DNA from: Thiorhodococcus minor
GTDB lineage: Bacteria; Pseudomonadota; Gammaproteobacteria; Chromatiales; Chromatiaceae
Reading direction: 5' to 3'
Length of the DNA stretch: 64,000 nucleotides
NCBI RefSeq assembly: GCF_010820565.1
Contig: NZ_JAAIJQ010000023.1
Span: forward strand, 1 to 64,000
The notes beneath the pieces were generated by a model. That model did no database searches. It was given only the letters and a program-made list of their open reading frames with translations, and was not told the origin of the DNA. The position numbers and the translations under genes are program-made. Each line of letters begins with the position of its first letter. Position 1 is the stretch's first letter. Shown piece after piece: positions 1-9,248 of this stretch.

Positions 1-40
1 TTGTGCAGCCGAGTCTCGTGCTGGAGGCCCTTTAGAATTC

Positions 41-964
41 TCATCGTTTTGTCAAAGATTTTGTCGATAAGGGACTAAGCGATGCCGCGGATGGCTCGCT
101 CGAGGCAACCGGCTCGCTGGGAATTCCTTCGGCATCGACGGGCAAGTAGAAGAGACGACCCGGGGCGAAGAGCGCCCTGAAGATCTCCAGGATCTTGCCG
201 ACGGCCGCCTGCTCGCTCGCCGCCATCGAAATGCGGCTCAGGAGGTCCATCGCCATCGCGGTTGCCCGCGCCTGCCGCTGCGATAGCGCGATCAAGGCGG
301 CGGAGGCACGCTGCTGGGCACGCAGCTGGGCTCTGTCGGCAATCCGCTCCAGATTCAACCGCAGATAGCCCAGCCCGATCGACTAGGTCGCGACCGGCCG
401 CTCGAGACGCTCCGCAAGGGCGTCGAGCTTGATCTCCGCATGGGCATCACGCCCGGTGTCGAGCAGGACAAGCTCGGTCTTGGCATCGGCCAAGCGCTCG
501 CCATTCACGCCAGGATTTCGAGGATCGCACTCGGGTGGCAGCGCCTGCCAATGGTCCAGCCAGCTCGGCGTGCAGAGATGGACACCACGCTTGAGCTGCG
601 CCTCTACCCAGCTCGGGTCCTCGAGCATGTGGACGCACTCGCGCATGTGCGCGATCTCGACGTGCCGATCCAGCTCGCCCGCCACCGCCTCGACCTCGCT
701 GCGCGCGTCGCCGAGCGCAGCGAGACAGTCACCCCCGAGCCAAACCGCGGGGGCATCGCCGGGGATGGCCGCAGTCCGCCGACGAACCTCTTCGCAAGAA
801 ACCGCCGGCTCACCGCAGCAGGCCTGGAAGCCATGGAGCTCGAGGTGCCGCAGACTGGGGGCTCCCTCGAGCGCGGCATGCACCTCCTTGATCCACTGCG
901 CGCAGACGAACAGATACACCCTCGCGTCCTCGGCCGTCTCGACCACTGGATGCTCGTCCGTCAC
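41..964 (-). pseudogene. DUF1638-like protein gene broken by an in-frame amber codon
   Basis: A GTG at 964 opens a frame of about 190 codons that ends in TAG at 385-383. The same frame continues without shift to a TGA at 43-41. The first part resembles DUF1638 (Cys/His/Trp pattern such as CCGEP, a C-V-H-M-L stretch and TPSWLDHW near residue 145), a family of unknown role. The second part is Ala/Arg-rich and probably helical, followed by a stretch like the start of a PAS or sensor domain (ILEIFRALFAPGRLFYLPVD). The simplest reading is a remnant of a longer DUF1638 plus sensor protein that has lost its 3' half. A real short protein ending at 383 is also possible. No good Shine-Dalgarno sequence is visible before the GTG. 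Confidence 0.45.
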
Positions 965-1484
965 GCCGTGTCGATGGGATGATGACTTCGTCAAATAACT
1001 CGCTCCAGCAGAGCCAGCGGGGATCCTGCGCATGGCCTCGGCACGGAATCCCGATGCCGGGGCGCGGATACGAATGATTGGATAGGGATAGACGCGCCAT
1101 CGCGGACGACATCGGCCCGCGGTCTTGTCGTCGCTTCAGACGCTCGCTCACCGGTCTTAGCATAGTGGCTCAAGCGCGCCGTTCTTGTGCGCCAATCAAA
1201 ACAAAACCATGCGCCTGACAACAATGCGGCCAGATCCTGCGCCGACGGTCATAGCGCTCGCGCACCTCTGGCAGCATGTTTCCGAGGCGCGACAGCGAAG
1301 CTGTCGAGGACGACCCGGCAAAGCAGGCAGCGCCATCCTCTCCGAGAATAGCCGACGCGCGCAATCCGAGGAGTGCTTTGGATACAATGCGCCGGCGGTG
1401 GAGCCGAGCATCGACAGCGCACACCTGCCTGAGGCGACATCCACGGAAATGCCAAACAATGCATCAGTGCATCTGGAGGACAGC
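965..1484. other. Intergenic region before the TRAP binding protein
   Basis: About 520 bases with no supported gene. An open frame runs upstream of the TRAP binding protein from 1185, but that extension has no family resemblance and would place the Tat signal 100 residues inside the protein, so I treat it as non-coding. A promoter for the 1485 gene must lie here, but I cannot point to a clear -35/-10 pair. Confidence 0.5.
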
Positions 1485-2570
<1,086 letters not shown>

Positions 2571-2597
2571 GCGCCGACGTCGGTCCCAAAGCAACCG

Positions 2598-2631
2598 AGC
2601 CCTGGCCTGCACCGCACGCCAGGGCTTTTTT
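2598..2631 (+). terminator. Rho-independent terminator after the TRAP binding protein
   Basis: Inverted repeat AGCCCTGG (2598-2605) and CCAGGGCT (2619-2626) around a 13-base loop, running straight into six T (2626-2631). It lies 27 bases after the stop codon. Confidence 0.9.
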
Positions 2632-2779
2632 GCGCCGGCTCAAAGCCACCATTCCATCGGCGATAGGCCCCACTCGGCGCGAGACACCGCAAACAGATTT
2701 TCAGGTTGTGAGCCGAAGACATCCTGGCGCCTGCTTTGCCGCAAGGCACTGACAAGGGAGCCGCTCAGGGGAGACGACG

Positions 2780-3040
2780 ATGGCGAAGCACGAAGATCAG
2801 GGTCCTCAGATCAAGAAGGACGCGCAGTACGAGGCGCTCAGAGGCCAAGGGATGCGTCAGGAGAAGGCGGCCCGGATCGCCAATGCCGATAGCAGGCAGG
2901 CCGGGCGGAAAGGCGGCAAGGCGCCGCCTTGCGAGGAATGGACCGAGGAAGCGCCCCAAGACAAGGCGCAAGAGATCGGGATCCAGGGTCGCTCGACCAT
3001 GACCAAGGACGAGCTGATCGAGGCGCTACGCGGCCATTGA
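2780..3040 (+). CDS. Small basic protein with Rho N-terminal-like domain (DUF7218 type)
   Basis: 86 residues. The N-terminal part (GPQIKKDAQYEALRGQGM, then QEKAARIAN) and the C-terminal part (TKDELIEALRGH) match a small bacterial family with a SAP/Rho-N-like helix-extension-helix, often annotated as 'Rho termination factor'. The role is unknown; nucleic-acid binding is inferred from the fold. The middle is Lys/Gly-rich (RKGGK). The start at 2780 follows a purine-rich GGGGAGACGACG. It is a single gene, with the HPt gene convergent on the other strand. Confidence 0.7.
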   Translation: MAKHEDQGPQIKKDAQYEALRGQGMRQEKAARIANADSRQAGRKGGKAPPCEEWTEEAPQDKAQEIGIQGRSTMTKDELIEALRGH

Positions 3041-3143
3041 GGCAGCGTCACCGAGCAAGAATCCCCGCTTGCCGGGAAGCCAGCTCGGGGAGTGGCCGGT
3101 GGCAGACCGCGAGAGCGGTCGGCCACCAAGACATCTTGGAGCG

Positions 3144-4073
3144 TCAGAGCAGGAAGTAAGCGGCGGTTCCGACCGCACCGATCATCAGCAGGATTCCGAT
3201 GGTCAGCCCCCAGATGGCGATCCGACGTGCCGAGACGACGGCCTCGGCCATGATCTCCAGCCGTTTGTCCGTTTCTTGGCGCAATCGCTCGCCAGCATGG
3301 CTGCGCTCGCGCACACGCTGATCGATGAGATGCTGGACCTCGCGGGTGTCGGGAGCTGCGCCCGTCTGCGGCGCACCCCGTGATAGCTCCCGCAGCTCGA
3401 GGACGTCTCTCGCTAAGGTGTTGACGCGCTCGGCGAGCGGTTTGAGATCGGCGCCCGCGCCCTTTCTCTGCAGCTCCTTGCCGACCGCGTCCAAGTGACC
3501 TGCCAGCTTACGCGACTGCTGCAAGCCCATCTCGGCGCGCTGAAGCGCCTCGTCCGCGCGTTTCGCGGTTTGATCCAGCAGACGCTGCAGCTCGCCGAGC
3601 TTGGCCTGGAGGCCGGAGGTATCCGCGGGCGGGGCTGCCGCCGGACGCGGCTTGGCAACTTGGGTCTCGCCGCTGGCCAGGGCGTCGGCTTGACCCATCA
3701 TGGTCTGCATCTCGGACTCCAGGCCGGACGGGCGCTGTCGTTTGAAGGCATCGACCAGCTTGGGCATGGCCCCATGGCATCGCTGGATCAGCGCAATCAT
3801 GGGCTCGCTGACCGGGATCTTGCCCTCGATCGCGCGGTTCAGCATGCTCTCGATCTTCCAGGCGAGCTCGCCGAGATCCAGGGCCTTGGCCATGCGGCCG
3901 CTGCCCTTGAGCGTATGGAAACCGCGGCGCACTTCTCCGAGTGCGGCCTTGTCCTTGGGGTTGGCCTTCAGGGCCTTCAGGTTCTGATCGATCTCTTGCA
4001 GGACCTCTTCGGCCTCTTCGACGAAGATCTCGATGATTTCCTGGTCGTCCGCGTCTAGGGTCATTGTCGACAT
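3144..4073 (-). CDS. HPt-domain protein with coiled coil and C-terminal membrane anchor
   Basis: 309 residues. Residues 10-115 form a histidine-phosphotransfer domain with the phospho-His motif FHTLKGSGRMAKALDLGELAW (His near 53), of the type found in ChpA/PilL and CheA hybrids. Residues 130-285 are Ala/Gln/Glu-rich and predicted coiled coil (LGELQRLLDQTAKRADEALQ, LAERVNTLARDVLELREL). The last ~25 residues are one membrane helix (IAIWGLTIGILLMIGAVGTAAYFLL). So it looks like a membrane-tethered phosphorelay intermediate with a long stalk. There is no kinase, CheW or receiver domain in the protein and no chemotaxis gene beside it. The partner kinase is unknown. Confidence 0.8.
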   Translation of the reverse strand: MSTMTLDADDQEIIEIFVEEAEEVLQEIDQNLKALKANPKDKAALGEVRRGFHTLKGSGRMAKALDLGELAWKIESMLNRAIEGKIPVSEPMIALIQRCHGAMPKLVDAFKRQRPSGLESEMQTMMGQADALASGETQVAKPRPAAAPPADTSGLQAKLGELQRLLDQTAKRADEALQRAEMGLQQSRKLAGHLDAVGKELQRKGAGADLKPLAERVNTLARDVLELRELSRGAPQTGAAPDTREVQHLIDQRVRERSHAGERLRQETDKRLEIMAEAVVSARRIAIWGLTIGILLMIGAVGTAAYFLL

Positions 4074-4374
4074 GCCTCACGTCCCTCATGGAATCCAGTG
4101 CTGTGCCGGCACGCTTCCGGCGCCCAGCCGAGCCGAGGCAGGCACAGAGTCGGATGCGAATGCTCAACGGGACGGAGGGCTCAGGATCGGGCTGCGCACG
4201 ACTCCGCCTTACCGCTACGCGCTTGCGCGGCCCGATTCTCGACCCTCCTCCACGCCATTGTCACCTTCATCGCCGCGCTTTTGCCCGAGGTTGTGAGCTG
4301 AGTCCCGGATTCAGGATAGGGAGTCTGCGCGCAAACGGCCCTCGCCCGGCGGTCCATCACCCGAGCAATCAGAC
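4074..4374. other. Intergenic region between HPt gene and TRAP permease
   Basis: About 300 bases. It contains the upstream region of the HPt gene (minus strand) and the 3' side of the dctM gene. I see no convincing gene, RNA or terminator with a T run in it. Confidence 0.5.
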
Positions 4375-5829
4375 CTACTGACCGAAATCCGCAGGCGGCG
4401 GGCCAAGGAGCCCATCGAACTCCGAGCTATCCAGCAGGCTCGAGCCGCCCTGAGGCTCAGGCACACTGATCTCGGTCGGCGTCTCGTTGATCGTCGGTCC
4501 GTCCAGCCCCCAGCTCACCAGCTCTGGGAAGGCGATGATGAGGAAGACCATGACCAGCTGGATGCCGAGGAAGGGCACCGCGCCCCAGTAGATATCCACT
4601 GTACGCACCTTGGCCGGCGCCACCGAGCGGAGATAGAAGAGCGCGAAGCCGAAGGGCGGGTGCATGAAGCTGGTCTGCATGTTCACGCCCATGAGCACCC
4701 CGAACCAGACCAGATCGATGCCGAGCTTGGCCGCGACCGGGGCCAGGAGCGGCAGGATGATGAAGGAGATCTCGAAGAAATCCAGGAAGAAGGCCAGGAA
4801 GAAGACCAGCAGGTTGACGAAGATGAGAAAGCCGATCACGCCGCCGGGGAGTCCGGTCAGCAGGTGCTCGACCCAGAGATCTCCATCGACACCCCTGAAG
4901 GTCAGGCTGAAGACGCTGGAGCCGATCAGGATGAAGATCACAAAGCTGGTGATGCGCGCCGTCGAGGTCATGGACTCCCGCAGCATGTCCAGATTGAGCC
5001 GCTTCTTCATGGCCGCCAGCAGCAGGGCGCCCACCGCGCCCATGGCGCCGCCCTCGGTCGGGGTCGCCCAGCCGATGAAGATGGTCCCGAGCACCAGAAA
5101 GATGAGCGCCAGCGGCGGAATGAGCGCGATGACGACGCGCCACAGCAGCTTCCGGCCATGGAGCGTACGCGCTTCCGGCGGCAGCGCAGGGGCGCTGTCC
5201 GGCTTCAAGATGGTCGTGCCGAAGACGAAGAGCGCGTAGAAGCCGGTGAGGAGCAGACCGGGAATGAGCGCCCCTTTGTACATATCGCCGACCGAGCGGC
5301 CCAGCACGTCGGCCATGACGATGAGCACCAACGAGGGCGGGACGATCTGCGCCAGGGTGCCGCTCGCGGCGATGACGCCGGTCGCCAGCCTGGGGTGATA
5401 GCCGTAGCGCAGCATGATCGGCAGCGAGATCAGCCCCATGGCGATGACCGAGGCCGCGACCACGCCGGTCGTCGCCGCCAGCAGCGCGCCGACGAAGACC
5501 ACCGCATAGGCCAGACCGCCGCGCACGCCGCCGAAGATCTGCCCGACCGTGTCCAGCAGCTCCTCGGCCATGCCGCTGCGCTCGAGGATGAGGCCCATGA
5601 AGGTGAAGAAGGGCACCGCAAGCAGGATCTCGTTGCGCATGATGCCGAAGACACGGTCCGGCAGCGCCTGCAGCAGTGACGGCGTCAGCATGCCCAGCTC
5701 GATGCCGATCCAGCCGAACAGCATGCCCACGGCGGCGAGCGAGAAGGCGACCGGGTAGCCCAGCAGCAGGAAGAGCACCAGCGCCGTGAACATCACGGGC
5801 GCCATGTTGGCGATCAGCCAGGCCTCCAC
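4375..5829 (-). CDS. dctM: TRAP transporter large permease subunit (DctM family)
   Basis: 484 residues with about twelve hydrophobic segments. This is the sodium-coupled transport subunit of a TRAP system in the inner membrane. Family features seen: an N-terminal P-V-A-F-S-L-A motif, VPFFTFMGLILERSGMAEELL, SGTLAQIVPPSLVLIVMADVLG, and ATPTEGGAMGAVGALLLAA in the second half, all in the usual DctM order. The last ~45 residues (PTINETPTEISVPEPQ onwards) are a polar tail beyond the usual family end. It starts one base after the stop of dctQ, so the two are translated together. With the TakP-like receptor at 1485-2570 it probably imports a 2-oxo acid. Confidence 0.92.
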   Translation of the reverse strand: MEAWLIANMAPVMFTALVLFLLLGYPVAFSLAAVGMLFGWIGIELGMLTPSLLQALPDRVFGIMRNEILLAVPFFTFMGLILERSGMAEELLDTVGQIFGGVRGGLAYAVVFVGALLAATTGVVAASVIAMGLISLPIMLRYGYHPRLATGVIAASGTLAQIVPPSLVLIVMADVLGRSVGDMYKGALIPGLLLTGFYALFVFGTTILKPDSAPALPPEARTLHGRKLLWRVVIALIPPLALIFLVLGTIFIGWATPTEGGAMGAVGALLLAAMKKRLNLDMLRESMTSTARITSFVIFILIGSSVFSLTFRGVDGDLWVEHLLTGLPGGVIGFLIFVNLLVFFLAFFLDFFEISFIILPLLAPVAAKLGIDLVWFGVLMGVNMQTSFMHPPFGFALFYLRSVAPAKVRTVDIYWGAVPFLGIQLVMVFLIIAFPELVSWGLDGPTINETPTEISVPEPQGGSSLLDSSEFDGLLGPPPADFGQ

Positions 5830-5830
5830 T

Positions 5831-6364
5831 TCAGTGTCCTCCCTGAGCGGCCGGCAGCGGCCGCCGACCGGTCAGCGCGCCGAAGCCCTTGATGACCTCG
5901 GACAGGCCCTGCAGCGCGAGCAGGGTGAATCCGACCGGAATGGCGAGCTTCATCGGCCACCAGATCAGCCCCCCCGGATTGTAGGAGGCCTCGTTCTGGT
6001 GGAAGGAGATGAGAAAGTAGTCCCAGGCGTCGACGATGACGAGCACGCAGACGGGAAGCAGAAAGAGCAGGCCGCCGAGGATGTCGATCCCGACGCGCAC
6101 GCGCGGCGGCAAACGATTGTGGAGGATGTCCACCCGAACGTGGCCACGCTCCAGCAGCGTCCAGGGCGCGCAGAACAGGAAGACCAGCCCGAACATGAAC
6201 CACTGGCCCTCGATCATGGCGTTGGAGCCCCAGTCGAGCGTGTAGCGCAGGGTGGCGGTGAGCGCGCTCAGCAGCACGCTTCCCAGGACCAGCCACATCG
6301 CCGCCTGACCGATGCGGCGATTGAGCGTATCGATGAAATCCGAGAGACGTAGCAGCGCGTCCAT
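5831..6364 (-). CDS. dctQ: TRAP transporter small permease subunit (DctQ family)
   Basis: 177 residues, four membrane helices. It is the small membrane subunit that pairs with DctM. Seen: FIDTLNRRIGQAAMWLVLGSVLLSALTATLRYT as helix 1, then the family's GQWFMFGLVFLFCAPWTLLERGHVRVDI segment (W..F...F.....G.HVRVD), and two more helices with NPGGLIWWPMKLAIPVGF. The ATG at 6364 is preferred over 6427 because the longer N terminus is Ala/Ser-rich and not family-like. It is first of a two-gene operon with dctM. Confidence 0.88.
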   Translation of the reverse strand: MDALLRLSDFIDTLNRRIGQAAMWLVLGSVLLSALTATLRYTLDWGSNAMIEGQWFMFGLVFLFCAPWTLLERGHVRVDILHNRLPPRVRVGIDILGGLLFLLPVCVLVIVDAWDYFLISFHQNEASYNPGGLIWWPMKLAIPVGFTLLALQGLSEVIKGFGALTGRRPLPAAQGGH

Positions 6365-6551
6365 CCTCAGTCGGCTCCGGAGCTTGAGATAGCCGGCAAC
6401 ACTAGCAGAGGCGGCAGGACGAACCAAGGGAGAGGCGGCGCTTGCGGGTCAGCGCGAGACTGCCGGAAAGCAAGCACTCCTCGCCCTTACGAGCAGCGGC
6501 GGCGGGCGATACGGATGGAAGGTGCGCCGAGCCGGCGGCGGCCCGGAGCGA

Positions 6552-8762
6552 TCAGTCGCCCAGGACCCCGGGCTGGCGCGCAGAGACCTCAGGCTCGCTG
6601 GGCGGCTCCGGAATCTCGGCCTCCGCCAGCAGGAGGTCCGACCAGGCGGGCAGTGAATCCTCGCCGCGCGGGATGAGGCTGTAGAAAACGATGCGCCCCG
6701 TCGCTCGCGGCGTTTCACAGCTTGGCGCAGTCTCGAGCTCAGGCTGGACCAGACACTGCGGCCCGGAGGGAGCCAGAAAGATATCCCGTCCCATTGGCGG
6801 AAGCCCAAGCATGGCCAAGGTCACCGGGTCCAAGAGACCATGGGTCTGGCGCAAGCCGCTGCGCAGCTGGAAGCGGTCGAGCGCCCCGCGGGTCAGCTTG
6901 CCGGCGATGCCATCGAAGTGCAGGCGCTTGCTCGGCCGTCTCCCGCGCGTTTGGGTCTGCAGCCCCTCCTCGGCCAGGGCCTCCTGCAGGGCGGCGATGT
7001 GTGGCTTCGAGGCGCGGCGATGCGACTTCAACAGCCGCTTGATCCCCATGAGGTCCAAGGCATCGGCCATCGCCGCCTCTTGGCTGCGCTGAAGGGCCGC
7101 ATAGCGGGCGACGCGCCAGTCATACATCTCGAGCGCGACGCGCTCGGCCGGCATCAGCCGATCGACGAGCGCCGGGGCATCGGGGTCGTCCTTACCGACC
7201 AGCTCGCGGAAGGCGTGCAAGGCCTCGCGGACCTCTGGACGATCCGTGTCGAAGTCCGCGACATCGGACGACAAGAGCCCCAAGTGCCTTAGGGCCGACA
7301 CAACGGATGGCGGTAAGGTCGCCAAGGGCAGATCCTCGCCCTGGCGAATCAGCTCGGCAAGACGCTCCTTGTAGGTCCGCGTCTCCATGGCATCGAGCGG
7401 CCCAGTAATCAGCTTCTCCGGCACCAGCAGACTGCCACTGATCTCATGGCGCAGCTCGGCGGTCTCCACGCGCTTGTCGCCGTCGAGCGTCCAGCCAGGC
7501 ATGTCGCCGCCCTTCAGCGCGAAGCCCACGCCATACTTCGCGCGCACCATGGCCGGCTGCCGCTTGGCCTGAACCCGCTTGGTGAGCGCACTCATGAACT
7601 CGGCCCAGGTGTAGGGATCCGTCTTGGCACTGCCGTCGCGGTAGAACATTCCCGCATTTCCGGTAACCACAGGCGAGTCGGCGGGAAGGCCCCACTGGGA
7701 CGAGACCCGAGGCGAGGTCACCACGTCGGGACTCGACCAGACCGCCGAGCCTGTCGGTGGACGCGAGGACGGACGATAGACGGCCGACGCGTCCAAGCTG
7801 GGGGCCTTGCCAACCAGGCCATGCCGCTGCAGCTCCGAGCTGAGGCCGTACCTGGCCGAGATTCGCGGCAGCGTGGCGAAACCTCCGGCGGTGGCGGAGG
7901 AATCCGCCGCTGCGATCGACGCGGAGCGCAAGATACGGCGCGCACGCAAAACTGCGCGACGCTCGTCGGCCGTCGCCGCGATCGCCGGCCGCTTAGACCC
8001 CGCGGGAGCCGATGGCAGAGACTGCTTCACGCACAAGGTATGCCGGGCCTCGCCGCGGGCCAGCGCCAGGATCTCCCTGCCGCGCCTGGCACCGAGAAAG
8101 TGGAACAGGTAGTCCTCCTCGGGTGTCTTGGCGCCCGACTCGACGCTCAGATAGTGCTTGGCGAAGGCCAGAACCGTGAAGTTGTGCCGCAGCAGTTGAA
8201 GCTCTACATCGTCACGGTCGCGCACCCCGTCGACGGTCTCCCGAATGATCGCGCGCACCCGCGCATCGCTGAACGGCCCGGCGCCGAGATCCAGTGCCGC
8301 CCTCCCCGAGCCCTCGTCTGCCGAGCTCGCCGCCAGCAGGTCTGCGCCGTACTTCCTGATGATCAGGTGAAAGGTCGAGGGAATGAACTGCCAGACGCCG
8401 GTTGCCGAGCCCAAGCTGCCATTACCAAGCGTGGGGCGGACGAAATCGTTCCAGGTCTTGGCGCTCTCGAACTCCCCGGTCGCCAACGCCTGCCCTAGGC
8501 TCGCGCCGGTCCGCTCGGACACCTCCAGCAGCAGGAGCATCTGCTCGGGAGAGATATCCTGGGTGGAATCGTAATTGCTCGCCTGGCGGGCGGCCATGGC
8601 GCGGTAGTCGGCAAGGGCCAGGGCTTGGGCCGTCGGCTCCGAGGCGGGGGCGTCGACGTCCGCCGGATCTCCCGCGGCGGAAGCGGATCCGAGACCCAAC
8701 GCCAACAGCAGCGCGACCGAGCCGCCGAGCGGCGATCTTCCCTGCTTCTGTTTGCGCACCAT
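6552..8762 (-). CDS. Exported protein with lysozyme-like N region and peptidoglycan-binding domain
   Basis: 736 residues. It starts with a signal peptide (hydrophobic VALLLALGLGSASAAG). Residues ~60-130 carry LGSATGVWQFIPSTFHLIIRKYG, which resembles the G-x-x-G-x-W-Q-F-x-x-x-T segment of lytic transglycosylases. An acidic residue (EFESAKTW) precedes it, but I cannot assign the catalytic Glu with confidence. The C-terminal part (about 585-655: HIAALQEALAEEGLQ, FDGIAGKLTRGALDRFQLRSG) is a PG_binding_1 repeat. The long middle is unassigned. The likely role is binding or cutting the murein sacculus in the periplasm. It is a single gene on this strand, divergent from the copper receptor. Confidence 0.6.
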   Translation of the reverse strand: MVRKQKQGRSPLGGSVALLLALGLGSASAAGDPADVDAPASEPTAQALALADYRAMAARQASNYDSTQDISPEQMLLLLEVSERTGASLGQALATGEFESAKTWNDFVRPTLGNGSLGSATGVWQFIPSTFHLIIRKYGADLLAASSADEGSGRAALDLGAGPFSDARVRAIIRETVDGVRDRDDVELQLLRHNFTVLAFAKHYLSVESGAKTPEEDYLFHFLGARRGREILALARGEARHTLCVKQSLPSAPAGSKRPAIAATADERRAVLRARRILRSASIAAADSSATAGGFATLPRISARYGLSSELQRHGLVGKAPSLDASAVYRPSSRPPTGSAVWSSPDVVTSPRVSSQWGLPADSPVVTGNAGMFYRDGSAKTDPYTWAEFMSALTKRVQAKRQPAMVRAKYGVGFALKGGDMPGWTLDGDKRVETAELRHEISGSLLVPEKLITGPLDAMETRTYKERLAELIRQGEDLPLATLPPSVVSALRHLGLLSSDVADFDTDRPEVREALHAFRELVGKDDPDAPALVDRLMPAERVALEMYDWRVARYAALQRSQEAAMADALDLMGIKRLLKSHRRASKPHIAALQEALAEEGLQTQTRGRRPSKRLHFDGIAGKLTRGALDRFQLRSGLRQTHGLLDPVTLAMLGLPPMGRDIFLAPSGPQCLVQPELETAPSCETPRATGRIVFYSLIPRGEDSLPAWSDLLLAEAEIPEPPSEPEVSARQPGVLGD

Positions 8763-9248
8763 TGATCTACCCGTTGCTGACTGGTGAGAGAAAGGCGAGA
8801 CGCTGGCCTCTCGCAGATGGTGATGCCGTCTGGCGAATCAATCCAGGTGAACAGTATGCGCAGGCTCAACGCAGAGCAGTCGCGTCGGCAGCATCGGCGC
8901 ACACATGGGAAATCCGCTGGGCGCGTGACAAGACAGCCAGAGGTATGGATCGCCGGACAGGGCGCATGGGCCACCAATGTCCGACCGAAACGGCTGAGCG
9001 TGCAAGCCGAAAGCGAGTGAGAAGCGTAGTCCTTTCAAAACTCGACTGCAGCGAAGCAGACGCGCGGCCTGCGTCCTGCCCTCATGCGGACGCTTGCCGT
9101 ACTCGCGTGAAATGCCCCGGTGAATCCGTGTTTTACCCCAAATATTTCTGCCTTGAGTCAGGAAAGCTGCACAAAGGCATCCCTCCCGTCCTTTTTCCAA
9201 TAGCCTCCCCGCTGTTTCGATCACAGAAGCTGCGAGAGGTTTGATGAG
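8763..9248. other. Divergent intergenic region before the TonB receptor
   Basis: 486 bases between divergent genes. It becomes AT-richer near 9125-9155 (around TTTTACCCCAAATATTT), where the receptor promoter probably lies. A stretch reading AGTCAGGAAAGCTGC at 9156-9170 resembles part of a B12 box, but the rest of a cobalamin riboswitch is absent. No gene is supported. Confidence 0.45.

Noticed and set aside
1185-1484. Longer N terminus for the TRAP binding protein
   Set aside because: It would bury the Tat signal about 100 residues inside the protein; the Shine-Dalgarno GGAGGA at 1475-1480 supports 1485.
9156-9170. B12-box-like sequence AGTCAGGAAAGCTGC before the TonB receptor, possible cobalamin riboswitch
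   Set aside because: The other conserved riboswitch parts (GCCACTG and GGTGC-type elements) are absent and the receptor is of the copper type.
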